Shown here one piece after another: positions 7,721-15,113 of a stretch of 21,868 nucleotides of DNA. This DNA is from Bacteroidales bacterium (GTDB lineage Bacteria; Bacteroidota; Bacteroidia; Bacteroidales; UBA7960): the NCBI GenBank assembly GCA_007124575.1, contig SLEW01000012.1, forward strand, positions 1-21,868. The letters are read 5' to 3'. Numbering within the stretch: the stretch's first letter is position 1; every line of letters begins with the position of its first letter. The position numbers and the translations under genes were made by a program. The notes under the pieces are model-generated. The model saw only the letters and a list, made by a program, of their open reading frames with translations. It was not told where the DNA came from and searched no databases.

Positions 7721-9403
7721 TCAGTCTGCTTTTAACTTCCTGTATTTGATTCGTTTTGGCCCATGATCTCCCAGGCGCTTCCTGCGGTTTGCCTCATAGT
7801 CTGAATAGCCGCCTTCAAAGAAGTAAACCTGCGAATCGCCTTCAAATGCAAGGATATGGGTAGCTACCCTGTCTAAAAACCACCTGTCGTGCGTGATGAT
7901 CACCGCACATCCGGCAAAGTTTTCCAGGCCTTCCTCGAGTGCCCGTAACGTGTTGACATCTATATCGTTGGTTGGCTCATCGAGGAGCAGTACGTTAGCC
8001 TCGCTTTTTAAGGTCATGGCAAGATGCAGTCGGTTACGTTCACCACCGGATAACACCCCGCATTTTTTTCCCTGATCCGGGCCGGTGAAGTTAAACCTTG
8101 CCACATAGGCCCTGCTGTTCATCTCCCTTCCGGCCAGCCTGATGGTTTCATGGCCACCGGATATGACTTCCCAGACACTCTTCTCCGGATCAATATCCGC
8201 ATGGGCCTGATCCACATATCCCATGCTGACTGTATCCCCGAAATCAAACTTACCTTCATCAGGCTTTTCCTGACCCATGATCATGCGAAAAAGGGTGGTT
8301 TTACCTGCGCCGTTAGGGCCGATGATGCCCACTATGCCCGCAGGAGGCAAAGAAAAGTTGAGGTCACTGAAGAGAAGCTTGTCGCCAAAAGCCTTGCGTA
8401 CATTTTCCGCTTCGATGACTTTGGAACCGAGCCTGGGGCCATTGGGGATGAAGATCTCCAGGCGTTCTTCTTTTTGCTTGACATCCTCATTAAGCATCTT
8501 TTCGTAAGCATTTAACCTGGCTTTACCTTTTGCCTGCCTTCCTTTGGGCGACATGCGAACCCACTCCAGCTCCCGTTCAAGCGTTTTGCGGCGCTTGCTA
8601 TGGCTGCGCTCCTCCATCTCCAGGCGTTTGGCCTTTTGCTCCAGCCATGATGAATAATTTCCTTTCCAGGGGATGCCCTCTCCCCTGTCGAGCTCAAGGA
8701 TCCAGCCAGCCACATTGTCAAGGAAATATCTGTCGTGAGTAATGGCAATCACGGTGCCTTTATATTGCTGCAGATGTTGTTCCAGCCAGTCAACACTCTC
8801 TGCATCCAGATGGTTGGTGGGCTCATCAAGGAGGAGGATGTCAGGCTCCTGTAACAATAAGCGGCACAACGCAACACGCCTGTGCTCGCCACCACTAAGT
8901 GTCGATATGCTGGTGCCAGGTTCAGGACAGCGCAAGGCATCCATGGCCCTTTCCAGTTTGCTGTCCAACTCCCAGGCATCATGCTGCTCGATAAGATCAG
9001 AAAGCTCTCCCTGGCGCTCTATCAGCTTTGCCATCTCCTCATCACCCATAGGCTCGGCAAACTTCATGTTTACCTCCTCATACTCCTTCAGGATGTCAAC
9101 CACTTCCTGAACGCCCTCCTGCACAATCTCTTTAACAGTTAAAGATGGATCGAGCACAGGCTCCTGGGAAAGATAACCCACCGAATACCCCGGTGAGTAA
9201 ACCACTTCTCCCTGGTAAGCCTTTTCTTCACCTGCAATGATGCGCATCAAAGTGGACTTACCAGAACCATTGAGTCCGATAATTCCGATCTTCGCACCAT
9301 AAAAAAAAGACAAATAAATGTCTTTTAAGACCTGTTTGTTGTTGGGTGGAAAGGTTTTGCTCACCCCCACCATGGAAAAAATGATCTTTTTGTCGTCACT
9401 CAT
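7721..9403 (-). CDS. ettA: ABC-F ATPase, EttA type (energy-dependent translational throttle)
   Basis: The 560-residue protein carries two ABC ATPase domains and no membrane segments, as in ABC-F ribosome-binding proteins. Domain 1 has Walker A GLNGSGKST (about 43-51), signature LSGGE (169-173) and Walker B LLLDEPTNHLDA (190-201). Domain 2 has Walker A GPNGAGKTT (362-370), signature LSGGE (451-455) and Walker B LLLDEPTND (472-480). Both catalytic glutamates are present. The charged linker at about 250-320 contains WVRMSPKGRQAKGKARL, typical of EttA, which binds the ribosomal E site and gates the first translocation according to ADP/ATP level. Length fits EttA (about 555). Other ABC-F members such as Uup or resistance proteins are less likely. 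Confidence 0.92.
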   Translation of the reverse strand: MSDDKKIIFSMVGVSKTFPPNNKQVLKDIYLSFFYGAKIGIIGLNGSGKSTLMRIIAGEEKAYQGEVVYSPGYSVGYLSQEPVLDPSLTVKEIVQEGVQEVVDILKEYEEVNMKFAEPMGDEEMAKLIERQGELSDLIEQHDAWELDSKLERAMDALRCPEPGTSISTLSGGEHRRVALCRLLLQEPDILLLDEPTNHLDAESVDWLEQHLQQYKGTVIAITHDRYFLDNVAGWILELDRGEGIPWKGNYSSWLEQKAKRLEMEERSHSKRRKTLERELEWVRMSPKGRQAKGKARLNAYEKMLNEDVKQKEERLEIFIPNGPRLGSKVIEAENVRKAFGDKLLFSDLNFSLPPAGIVGIIGPNGAGKTTLFRMIMGQEKPDEGKFDFGDTVSMGYVDQAHADIDPEKSVWEVISGGHETIRLAGREMNSRAYVARFNFTGPDQGKKCGVLSGGERNRLHLAMTLKSEANVLLLDEPTNDIDVNTLRALEEGLENFAGCAVIITHDRWFLDRVATHILAFEGDSQVYFFEGGYSDYEANRRKRLGDHGPKRIKYRKLKAD

Positions 9404-9462
9404 TGCATGTTGTGTTGAATTTTTACAAAATTGCGAAAAATAAGCTTGTGAAGCACAGAAAA

Positions 9463-9493
9463 TTCGGCTTTTAAAAGCAATCCCTTATCTTTG
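9463..9493 (+). promoter_or_regulatory. Putative Bacteroidota sigma-A promoter
   Basis: TATCTTTG at 9486-9493 is an exact match to the Bacteroidota -7 consensus TAnnTTTG. Nineteen bases upstream is TTCG (9463-9466), three of four matches to the -33 element TTTG. The ATG of the next gene lies 39 bases downstream, a usual leader length. Confidence 0.55.
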
Positions 9494-9532
9494 TATAATA
9501 AATAAGTTAATCATCTGAGAAAGTTTTAGACA

Positions 9533-10138
9533 ATGAATGATACAACCGCCATTAAAGTCGTGAGTTGTGCGGAAGCACCTTTTATGCTCAATGGCTGGAA
9601 GCACCATATGGGTTTTCTGGTATGCCAGATCAGGAAATGGACAAACAAACCTGAGCAGATGTATCCGTTGTTTGTGGCGAAGTTAAAGGTACTTGGAGAT
9701 TCGCTGTTTGATATTTATGCCGGTGAGCTTGATGTTAGCCAGATAACGAGAGAGCTCACGGAAACCCTTAAAGGCTTTAATGTATATGAAAAAGAGGCCT
9801 ATGCACGATGGATCGATAGCTCTGCCCAGCTATTCTGGCAGTTAACCATATCAGACGGTTCGGAGTGGACCATGCGTCATGGTGATTCTGAAGAGTATTA
9901 TGTGCATATTCATCCGGCGCGCCACGGACTGCATAATGAAAGACTGAAGGCAAATCAACTGCGTTCTGCTTTGGCCACCCTTATTCTTGCGAACATGCGG
10001 AAGGAACAGCCGAACATTAAATTGCTGAATGAAGTCCGGCAAAATTATCTTGGACTGTCAAAAGTAACCAGGACAATGGCCAAAGAAGTATTTTCCATTA
10101 TGAATGGTATGGCAGATATCTCAAAAGTGCCACATTAA
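9533..10138 (+). CDS. Unrecognised soluble protein, 201 residues
   Basis: I do not recognise this family. The product has no signal peptide and no membrane helix, so it is probably cytoplasmic. It is a mixed alpha/beta-looking sequence with five tryptophans. A central block contains SEEYYVHIHPARHG (about 124-137), where two histidines and an arginine are close together, followed by a long helical region (about 142-195: RLKANQLRSALATLILANMR onwards). It starts at the ATG at 9533 behind a good promoter-like sequence and stands alone: ettA points away and prmC converges. Codon use looks like its neighbours. That it is a real gene is supported by length, promoter and lack of a competing frame; its function is unknown. 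Confidence 0.75.
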   Translation: MNDTTAIKVVSCAEAPFMLNGWKHHMGFLVCQIRKWTNKPEQMYPLFVAKLKVLGDSLFDIYAGELDVSQITRELTETLKGFNVYEKEAYARWIDSSAQLFWQLTISDGSEWTMRHGDSEEYYVHIHPARHGLHNERLKANQLRSALATLILANMRKEQPNIKLLNEVRQNYLGLSKVTRTMAKEVFSIMNGMADISKVPH

Positions 10139-10192
10139 GTAAACTATGCATATTTTTATCCTGAAAGATCATCCTCGCTTTTTTGCAGCATC

Positions 10193-11083
10193 TTATTGAG
10201 ACAAACGGCCGGCTACATAACGGTCTCTCCCATGAATATCCTGAGCTACCTCCACATCCCTGAACCCATAGGATATCATCATGTCCCGGCATGCCTTCCC
10301 CATCGCTTCATTAATTTCAAAAAACAACCATCCGTCCTTCTTCAGTGAGTGTTTCGCCTTGTCTGTGATGGAGCGGTAAAAAAGCAGCGGGTCATCATCT
10401 TTCACAAAAAGTGCGCATTCAGGCTCATGGTCAACCACATGTTTCGACATCAGCTGTTTTTCCGAAAGCCTTACGTAAGGTGGGTTACTCACTATATAAT
10501 CCCAGGTGCGAGCAGGAGTTAAGCTGTCTTCCTTTAACACATCACAGTTAAAAAAATCAACTGAAACATTGTTAATTAATGAGTTATGTTTAGCTACTTC
10601 AAGTATTTTATCGTTCTTGTCGCACGCACTTATGTGGTGTTTTGGCAGACTGGCTGCCAGCGAAATGGCAATACATCCGCTTCCTGTTCCTATATCCAGA
10701 AAATTTAGCTTTGCTTCATCCCTTTGTGGATGGGTGGATATTTTTTGCAGCATCCAAAGGACCAGCCCTTCAGTTTCGGGTCTGGGTATCAGCACTCCCC
10801 GCCTTACGTGTATTAAATGATCAAGAAACCTACTTACTCCTGTAACATATTGTACTGGTTCGCCCTGATTTAATCGTTTTTGTGCCTTTATGAGTTTAAC
10901 GATGCCGGTTTCGCTGACACGTTCATTCGCGTTGACTACCCGCTGATCCCTGCCCATGCCTAAAACGTGCAGAAATACTTCATCTGCCACAGCAATGCGT
11001 TCACGCCCTGCCGGAATGCCTGTCAGGCTCTGTTTAAACCAAATGTACAGGTCCGATATCTTATTTGTCTTAGGATAAATCAT
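10193..11083 (-). CDS. prmC: Peptide chain release factor N5-glutamine methyltransferase (PrmC/HemK)
   Basis: The 296-residue enzyme methylates the glutamine of the GGQ motif in release factors RF1/RF2, using S-adenosylmethionine, and so supports translation termination. The N-terminal helical recognition domain ends with GEPVQYVTGVSRF (74-86) and VLIPRPETE (97-105), both diagnostic of PrmC. The SAM-binding motif is FLDIGTGSGCIAI (128-140). The catalytic NPPY sits at 200-203 in YIVSNPPYVRLSEK. Length fits the family. The gene is downstream of the NamZ gene on the same strand, separated by 104 bases that contain a direct repeat, and converges with the 9533 gene. No clear terminator is seen in the 54-base gap. 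Confidence 0.94.
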   Translation of the reverse strand: MIYPKTNKISDLYIWFKQSLTGIPAGRERIAVADEVFLHVLGMGRDQRVVNANERVSETGIVKLIKAQKRLNQGEPVQYVTGVSRFLDHLIHVRRGVLIPRPETEGLVLWMLQKISTHPQRDEAKLNFLDIGTGSGCIAISLAASLPKHHISACDKNDKILEVAKHNSLINNVSVDFFNCDVLKEDSLTPARTWDYIVSNPPYVRLSEKQLMSKHVVDHEPECALFVKDDDPLLFYRSITDKAKHSLKKDGWLFFEINEAMGKACRDMMISYGFRDVEVAQDIHGRDRYVAGRLSQ

Positions 11084-11107
11084 TTGGATTTAACATGGCA
11101 GGCATAA

Positions 11108-11173
11108 CACCTGGACTGTTTACTAAAATATTTGACTTTTGAGGTTTGGGTATCCAAAGCACCTGGACTGTTT
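11108..11173. repeat. 14-base direct repeat enclosing a small hairpin
   Basis: CACCTGGACTGTTT occurs exactly at 11108-11121 and again at 11160-11173, 52 bases apart. Between the copies is an inverted repeat, TTTGG (11145-11149), GTAT, CCAAA (11154-11158). The whole lies in the gap between the NamZ stop and the prmC start. Its function is unknown. Confidence 0.6.
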
Positions 11174-11187
11174 GTCAGAAAATTAGA

Positions 11188-12432
11188 TTACTGGTTTTCA
11201 GGGTATATGAGATAGGGCTTTCTGAATTCTTTGAATGTTTCCACGTCTTCCTGCCATGAATGGCGTATTTCTGTGGCAGAGTAACCTGCTTGTATTTGTT
11301 CGCGTAAAGCGGATGTTCCTGCCAGTCTTTCGAAGAAGGGGTTGAAAAAATTCTCCTTATCGGGATATGCAAGGTATGCATCAATAAGGTATTCGAGATT
11401 GATCTTTGCCGTATTTTGCAGCTTTTCCAGGTCTTTGCTTTGCAGATCCCTGCCATGACAGTTTTTCCCTTTTTGCGGTGGGTTAGGTGCAGCCGGTAAA
11501 CTTTGCGGGGTGAAAGTGAAAGGATAAGCATCTTCTGGAAGATCCGGATGTCCGAAAACCTGGAAGGGCATGTCTGTGCCCCTGCCCACGCTGATTGGTG
11601 TTCCTTCAAAAAAGCAAAGGGATGGATACAGGTATACTGCGTGCATGTTTGGCAGGTTGGGAGATGGAGGCACGGGTAGCTTGTAAGGCTTGCCCCTGTA
11701 ATAGTTTTGGACGGGAATAATGGTCAGTGTTATCTCATGGGCTGCATCGTGCAGCCACCCTTCGCCACTGACCATCAGGGCGTATTCACCCACGGTCATT
11801 CCATGAACAACAGGTACGGGGTGCAATCCTACAAAGGAGCTATACTCCGGCTCCAGTAAAGGGCCATCAACAAAATGGCCATTCGGATTGGGCCTGTCGA
11901 GAATGATCATGGGGATGTCACGGGTGGAGATCTCTTCCATGATATAGGTCATGGTAGAAATGTAGGTATAGAAGCGTGTGCCTGCATCCTGCATGTCAAA
12001 AAGGATGATGTCCACGTCGTTAAGCTGCTCCGCTGTGGGACGTCTGTTATCGCCATAAAGGCTTATCACCGGAAGGCCGCTATCAACGTCATAACCGCTT
12101 TCCACCAACTCCCCTGCAGCTGCTTCACCTCTGAAACCATGCTCAGGACTGAACACCTTGACAACATGTATGCCGTAATGCAAAAGGGTATCAACCAGGT
12201 GCACGTCTTTAACCATGGAGGTGTGATTTCCTGCAACCGCTACCCTTTGTCCCTCCAAACGCGGCAAATATTTTTCCATTTGCCATGCACCGGGAATGAT
12301 GCCATGGTCATTCGATTTCTTTGTTTGGGAGGTCGCTGCATTTGATGAGGCGAACCATATGATGAAAAGAAATATCAGGCAAGGGCGTAAAAACGGATAT
12401 TTGACTGAACTGATATGCTTCATGAGATCCAT
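11188..12432 (-). CDS. namZ: NamZ-type exo-beta-N-acetylmuramidase (DUF1343), secreted
   Basis: This DUF1343 protein is 414 residues from the ATG at 12432; the ATG at 12423 gives a better signal peptide (MKHISSVKYPF followed by a hydrophobic stretch to about residue 33). Family motifs are SPEHGFRG (95-102), DMQDAGTRFYTYI (146-158), LDRPNPNG (178-185), HGMTVGEYA (210-218), PSPNLP (256-261) and EGTPISVGRGTDMPFQVFG (276-294). The C-terminal end FFERLAGTSALREQIQAG, then SWQEDVETFKEFRKPYLIYP, is also typical. Characterised NamZ enzymes remove N-acetylmuramic acid from the ends of peptidoglycan fragments, so a role in cell-wall recycling or scavenging in the periplasm is likely. The frame is intact. 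Confidence 0.88.
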   Translation of the reverse strand: MDLMKHISSVKYPFLRPCLIFLFIIWFASSNAATSQTKKSNDHGIIPGAWQMEKYLPRLEGQRVAVAGNHTSMVKDVHLVDTLLHYGIHVVKVFSPEHGFRGEAAAGELVESGYDVDSGLPVISLYGDNRRPTAEQLNDVDIILFDMQDAGTRFYTYISTMTYIMEEISTRDIPMIILDRPNPNGHFVDGPLLEPEYSSFVGLHPVPVVHGMTVGEYALMVSGEGWLHDAAHEITLTIIPVQNYYRGKPYKLPVPPSPNLPNMHAVYLYPSLCFFEGTPISVGRGTDMPFQVFGHPDLPEDAYPFTFTPQSLPAAPNPPQKGKNCHGRDLQSKDLEKLQNTAKINLEYLIDAYLAYPDKENFFNPFFERLAGTSALREQIQAGYSATEIRHSWQEDVETFKEFRKPYLIYPENQ

Positions 12433-12508
12433 TGTTGTACAAAAAGAATGCGAAAAATATTGTTAGTCAGCGGTTTGTGCAGTGTATTAGCAAAGATGCC
12501 CGGTTGTG

Positions 12509-13369
12509 TCATACGTGTTTTTCAGCATGATAGGACGATCTTACCAGCGGTGCGCTTTCTGCGTGCAGGAAGCCTTTTTCCAGGGCTATTTTTCCATATC
12601 TTTCAAACTCATCAGGGTGTATGTATTCCTGCACGGGGAGGCTATTCCTTGAGGGTTGCAGGTACTGACCTATGGTGATGATCTGGCAGTTTACGGCGCG
12701 CAGGTCATCCATGGTTTGCAGGATTTCTTCGTCTGTTTCGCCGAGACCCAGCATGATCCCCGACTTTGTTCTTATATCGCTGTTAGCTGCAATATATTCC
12801 AGCACGCTGAGGCTGCGGTCATAGTTGGCATAAACTCTTACAGGGCGGGTAAGTTCCCTGACTGTTTCCAGGTTGTGGCTGATCACCTCAGGTGCTGCTT
12901 CAACAACCTGCTGAATGTCTTCCTTTTTACCCTTAAAATCAGGTATGAGGGCTTCAATAGTGGTTGCAGGGGTTGTTTTTTTGATGGCGCGAATGGTGGC
13001 GGCCCAGTGTGATGCTCCCCCATCAGGAAGATCATCGCGATCCACGCTGGTAATCACGCAATGCTTAACTCCCATGGAGGCAGCTGTTCTTGCTACCTCT
13101 TCCGGCTCATTGGGGTCGGGAGCAAACGGCTTTCCTGTTTTTACATTACAAAAACGACAACTGCGCGTACAGATGTCACCAAGGATCATAAAAGTGGCAG
13201 TGCCTTGTGCCCAGCATTCACCTTTATTGGGACATGCCCCGCTTTCACATATGGTATGGAGATTGGCTGACCTTAACTTGCGGCTGATGTTGCCATAATC
13301 CGCGGCTTTAGTAAGCTGCGTGCGAAGCCATGGAGGCTTCCTTAAATATTTGTCGTGAAATTTACTCAA
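12509..13369 (-). CDS. lipA: Lipoyl synthase (LipA), TTG start
   Basis: LipA is a radical SAM enzyme that inserts two sulfur atoms into octanoyl groups on lipoyl domains of 2-oxoacid dehydrogenases and the glycine cleavage system. The 286-residue product has the auxiliary-cluster motif CESGACPNKGEC (C41, C46, C52; Cx4Cx5C), the radical SAM motif CTRSCRFC (C67, C71, C74) and the C-terminal RSSYHA segment (277-282) whose serine ligates the auxiliary cluster. The start must be the TTG at 13367-13369: a TAA stop lies two codons upstream and the next in-frame ATG is residue 61, past the first cluster motif. No lipB lies in the window. The upstream gene ends in a terminator, so lipA probably has its own promoter in the gap from 13370 to 13412. 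Confidence 0.95.
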   Translation of the reverse strand: MSKFHDKYLRKPPWLRTQLTKAADYGNISRKLRSANLHTICESGACPNKGECWAQGTATFMILGDICTRSCRFCNVKTGKPFAPDPNEPEEVARTAASMGVKHCVITSVDRDDLPDGGASHWAATIRAIKKTTPATTIEALIPDFKGKKEDIQQVVEAAPEVISHNLETVRELTRPVRVYANYDRSLSVLEYIAANSDIRTKSGIMLGLGETDEEILQTMDDLRAVNCQIITIGQYLQPSRNSLPVQEYIHPDEFERYGKIALEKGFLHAESAPLVRSSYHAEKHV

Positions 13370-13412
13370 AACTTACGGCTTATTGAATGCTGACAAAAAT
13401 AATCATTTTTAA

Positions 13413-13446
13413 AAAAGCCACTCAGGATAATTCCGGAGTGGCTTTT
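13413..13446 (-). terminator. Strong intrinsic terminator (possibly bidirectional)
   Basis: An 11-base perfect stem, AAAAGCCACTC (13413-13423) with GAGTGGCTTTT (13436-13446), encloses an inner GGA/TCC stem with a TAAT loop. On the minus strand it is followed by six T, as in a Rho-independent terminator. It sits 28 bases after the stop of the small minus-strand gene at 13475-13711 and before lipA. Confidence 0.8.
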
Positions 13447-13474
13447 AATTTCCTAAAAGTAAGTAATCAATGAA

Positions 13475-13711
13475 TCAATTGCCAAGTAAGAAAAACGTGC
13501 GACCGTCTTTGGTTTTGAAAGCATCAAGAGCCATGGAATAACGCATGATATTATTGATCACGCTTTTATCAGGTCTGTCCTGATGAAGGCTTTCTTGCTT
13601 GTATCCTTCCATTCTGCCAAAATGATACATTTGTCTTTCTTCGGAATCATGATCCGACACATGCAGCAAATAATTCATAATCTCTTTTACATTTGTATGC
13701 GACTGCTTCAT
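13475..13711 (-). CDS. Small conserved-looking protein, 78 residues, unknown function
   Basis: The product is small, soluble and without signal peptide or membrane helix. The N-terminal half is charged and rich in histidine. The C-terminal end (about 48-78: PDKSVINNIMRYSMALDAF, then KTKDGRTFFLLGN) follows a pattern I recall from small Bacteroidota hypothetical proteins of the form 'I-N-N-I-x-x-Y-S-x-A-L ... LLxN' at the very C-terminus. This is memory-based and unverified. Support for a real gene: an ATG start, a strong intrinsic terminator just after the stop on the same strand, and the C-terminal pattern. An opposing frame over the same bases (13583-13819) lacks such support. Confidence 0.65.
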   Translation of the reverse strand: MKQSHTNVKEIMNYLLHVSDHDSEERQMYHFGRMEGYKQESLHQDRPDKSVINNIMRYSMALDAFKTKDGRTFFLLGN

Positions 13712-13825
13712 AGGCGTATATTTGATTTGGTTTGTATTGTCCTTCTAAAACGAAGGCATGCAAACGATTATTTTGTCCTGTTGAAAAAAGTTGTTTCTGA
13801 AGCTTCTAAAAAGATATAATAACCG

Positions 13826-13833
13826 TATATTTG
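13826..13833 (+). promoter_or_regulatory. Putative -7 promoter element for sucC
   Basis: TATATTTG matches the Bacteroidota -7 consensus TAnnTTTG exactly and lies 39 bases before the sucC ATG. No good -33 element is seen at the usual distance. Confidence 0.42.
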
Positions 13834-13872
13834 CTTGGTTAGATTGATCTTTTATAATAAAATTATAATCAG

Positions 13873-15066
13873 ATGAACTTACATGAATATCAGGGGAAAC
13901 AATTATTAATGCGATATGAGGTGCCTGTGGCCATGGGGATTTTGGTTGAAGATGCAAAAGAAGCTATACCGGCGGCCCAAAAAATTAAGGAGGAAAAAGG
14001 GGTTGATCTGTGGGCGGTAAAAGCACAGGTACATGCCGGTGGACGCGGTAAGGGCGGTGGTGTGAAAATTGCCAAAAGCCTGGCTGAAGTTGAAAAATAT
14101 GCATCAGAAATCTTAGGGATGCACCTGGTTACCCCGCAAACATCTGCCAAAGGGAAGCTTGTTCGCAAGATACTTGTCGAGCAGGGCATCTATTATCCGG
14201 GGGAAAGTGAACCGGCTGAATTTTATATGAGCATGCTGCTTAACCGGGAAACTTCCAGAAATATGCTTGTTTACTCCCCCCGGGGAGGAATGAATATTGA
14301 AGAGGTAGCAGAAGAAACGCCCGATCAGATATTTACAGAGGAAGTAGACCCTGTGGCTGGAATACAGTCTTTTCAATGCCGTCGCATTGCCTTTAACCTT
14401 GGCCTGTCAGGCGCGGCGTTTAAAAACATGGTGAAGTTCATTCCCAAACTGGTAAAAGCCTACCACGAGAATGATGCTACCCTGATTGAAATAAACCCCT
14501 TGTTTAAAACTTCTGATAACCAGATATTGGTGGTGGATACCAAGATGAGCATTGACAACAACGCTTTGTTCAGGCATCCTGATATCATGGAGATGCGCGA
14601 CATTCAGGAAGAGGATCCTATGGAGGTGGAAGCTGGCAAACATGATCTTAATTACATTAAACTGGATGGCAACGTGGGTTGTATGGTAAACGGAGCCGGG
14701 CTGGCCATGGCTACCATGGATATCATCAAGCTAAGTGGCGGTGAACCTGCAAACTTTTTGGATGTTGGAGGTTCAGCCAATGCCAAACGTGTGGAGGAAG
14801 CGTTTCGGATCATTCTGAAAGATGAGCATGTAAAAGTGATCCTGATAAATATCTTTGGAGGAATCGTGCGATGCGACAGGGTAGCCCATGGAATTGTGGA
14901 TGCCTATAAAAACATTGGAGAGATAGATATCCCGATTATCGTAAGGTTACAGGGCACCAATGCAGAAGAAGCCAAAGAGATTATTGATAAATCAGGCCTG
15001 AAAGTACAATCTGCCATATTGCTCAAGGAAGCGGCAGATTTGGTTACCACGGCAATATTAAAATGA
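13873..15066 (+). CDS. sucC: Succinate-CoA ligase, beta subunit
   Basis: The 397-residue beta subunit of succinyl-CoA synthetase starts with the invariant MNLHEYQGKQLL. It has the ATP-grasp domain with VKAQVHAGGRGKGGGVK (about 49-65), the substrate and metal-binding TLIEINPL (about 197-204), and the CoA-ligase domain with GCMVNGAGLAMATMD (about 268-282) and NIFGGIVRCD (about 330-339). With the alpha subunit (SucD) it converts succinyl-CoA to succinate with ATP or GTP formation in the TCA cycle. Length fits the family. Unusually, sucD is not next: a secreted protein gene begins 47 bases downstream, and no terminator is evident in that gap. Confidence 0.95.
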   Translation: MNLHEYQGKQLLMRYEVPVAMGILVEDAKEAIPAAQKIKEEKGVDLWAVKAQVHAGGRGKGGGVKIAKSLAEVEKYASEILGMHLVTPQTSAKGKLVRKILVEQGIYYPGESEPAEFYMSMLLNRETSRNMLVYSPRGGMNIEEVAEETPDQIFTEEVDPVAGIQSFQCRRIAFNLGLSGAAFKNMVKFIPKLVKAYHENDATLIEINPLFKTSDNQILVVDTKMSIDNNALFRHPDIMEMRDIQEEDPMEVEAGKHDLNYIKLDGNVGCMVNGAGLAMATMDIIKLSGGEPANFLDVGGSANAKRVEEAFRIILKDEHVKVILINIFGGIVRCDRVAHGIVDAYKNIGEIDIPIIVRLQGTNAEEAKEIIDKSGLKVQSAILLKEAADLVTTAILK

Positions 15067-15113
15067 GCAGGATATTTAAATAATCAATTTTATTAACCTT
15101 AAAAAAACATCTC

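Noticed and set aside
9426..9433. Possible minus-strand promoter box for ettA (CAATTTTG read on the minus strand)
   Set aside because: One mismatch to the consensus and no -33 element at the expected spacing.
13583..13819. Plus-strand open frame opposite the small minus-strand gene
   Set aside because: Its composition is poor (rich in F, H and L without a pattern) and the terminator and C-terminal motif favour the minus-strand reading.
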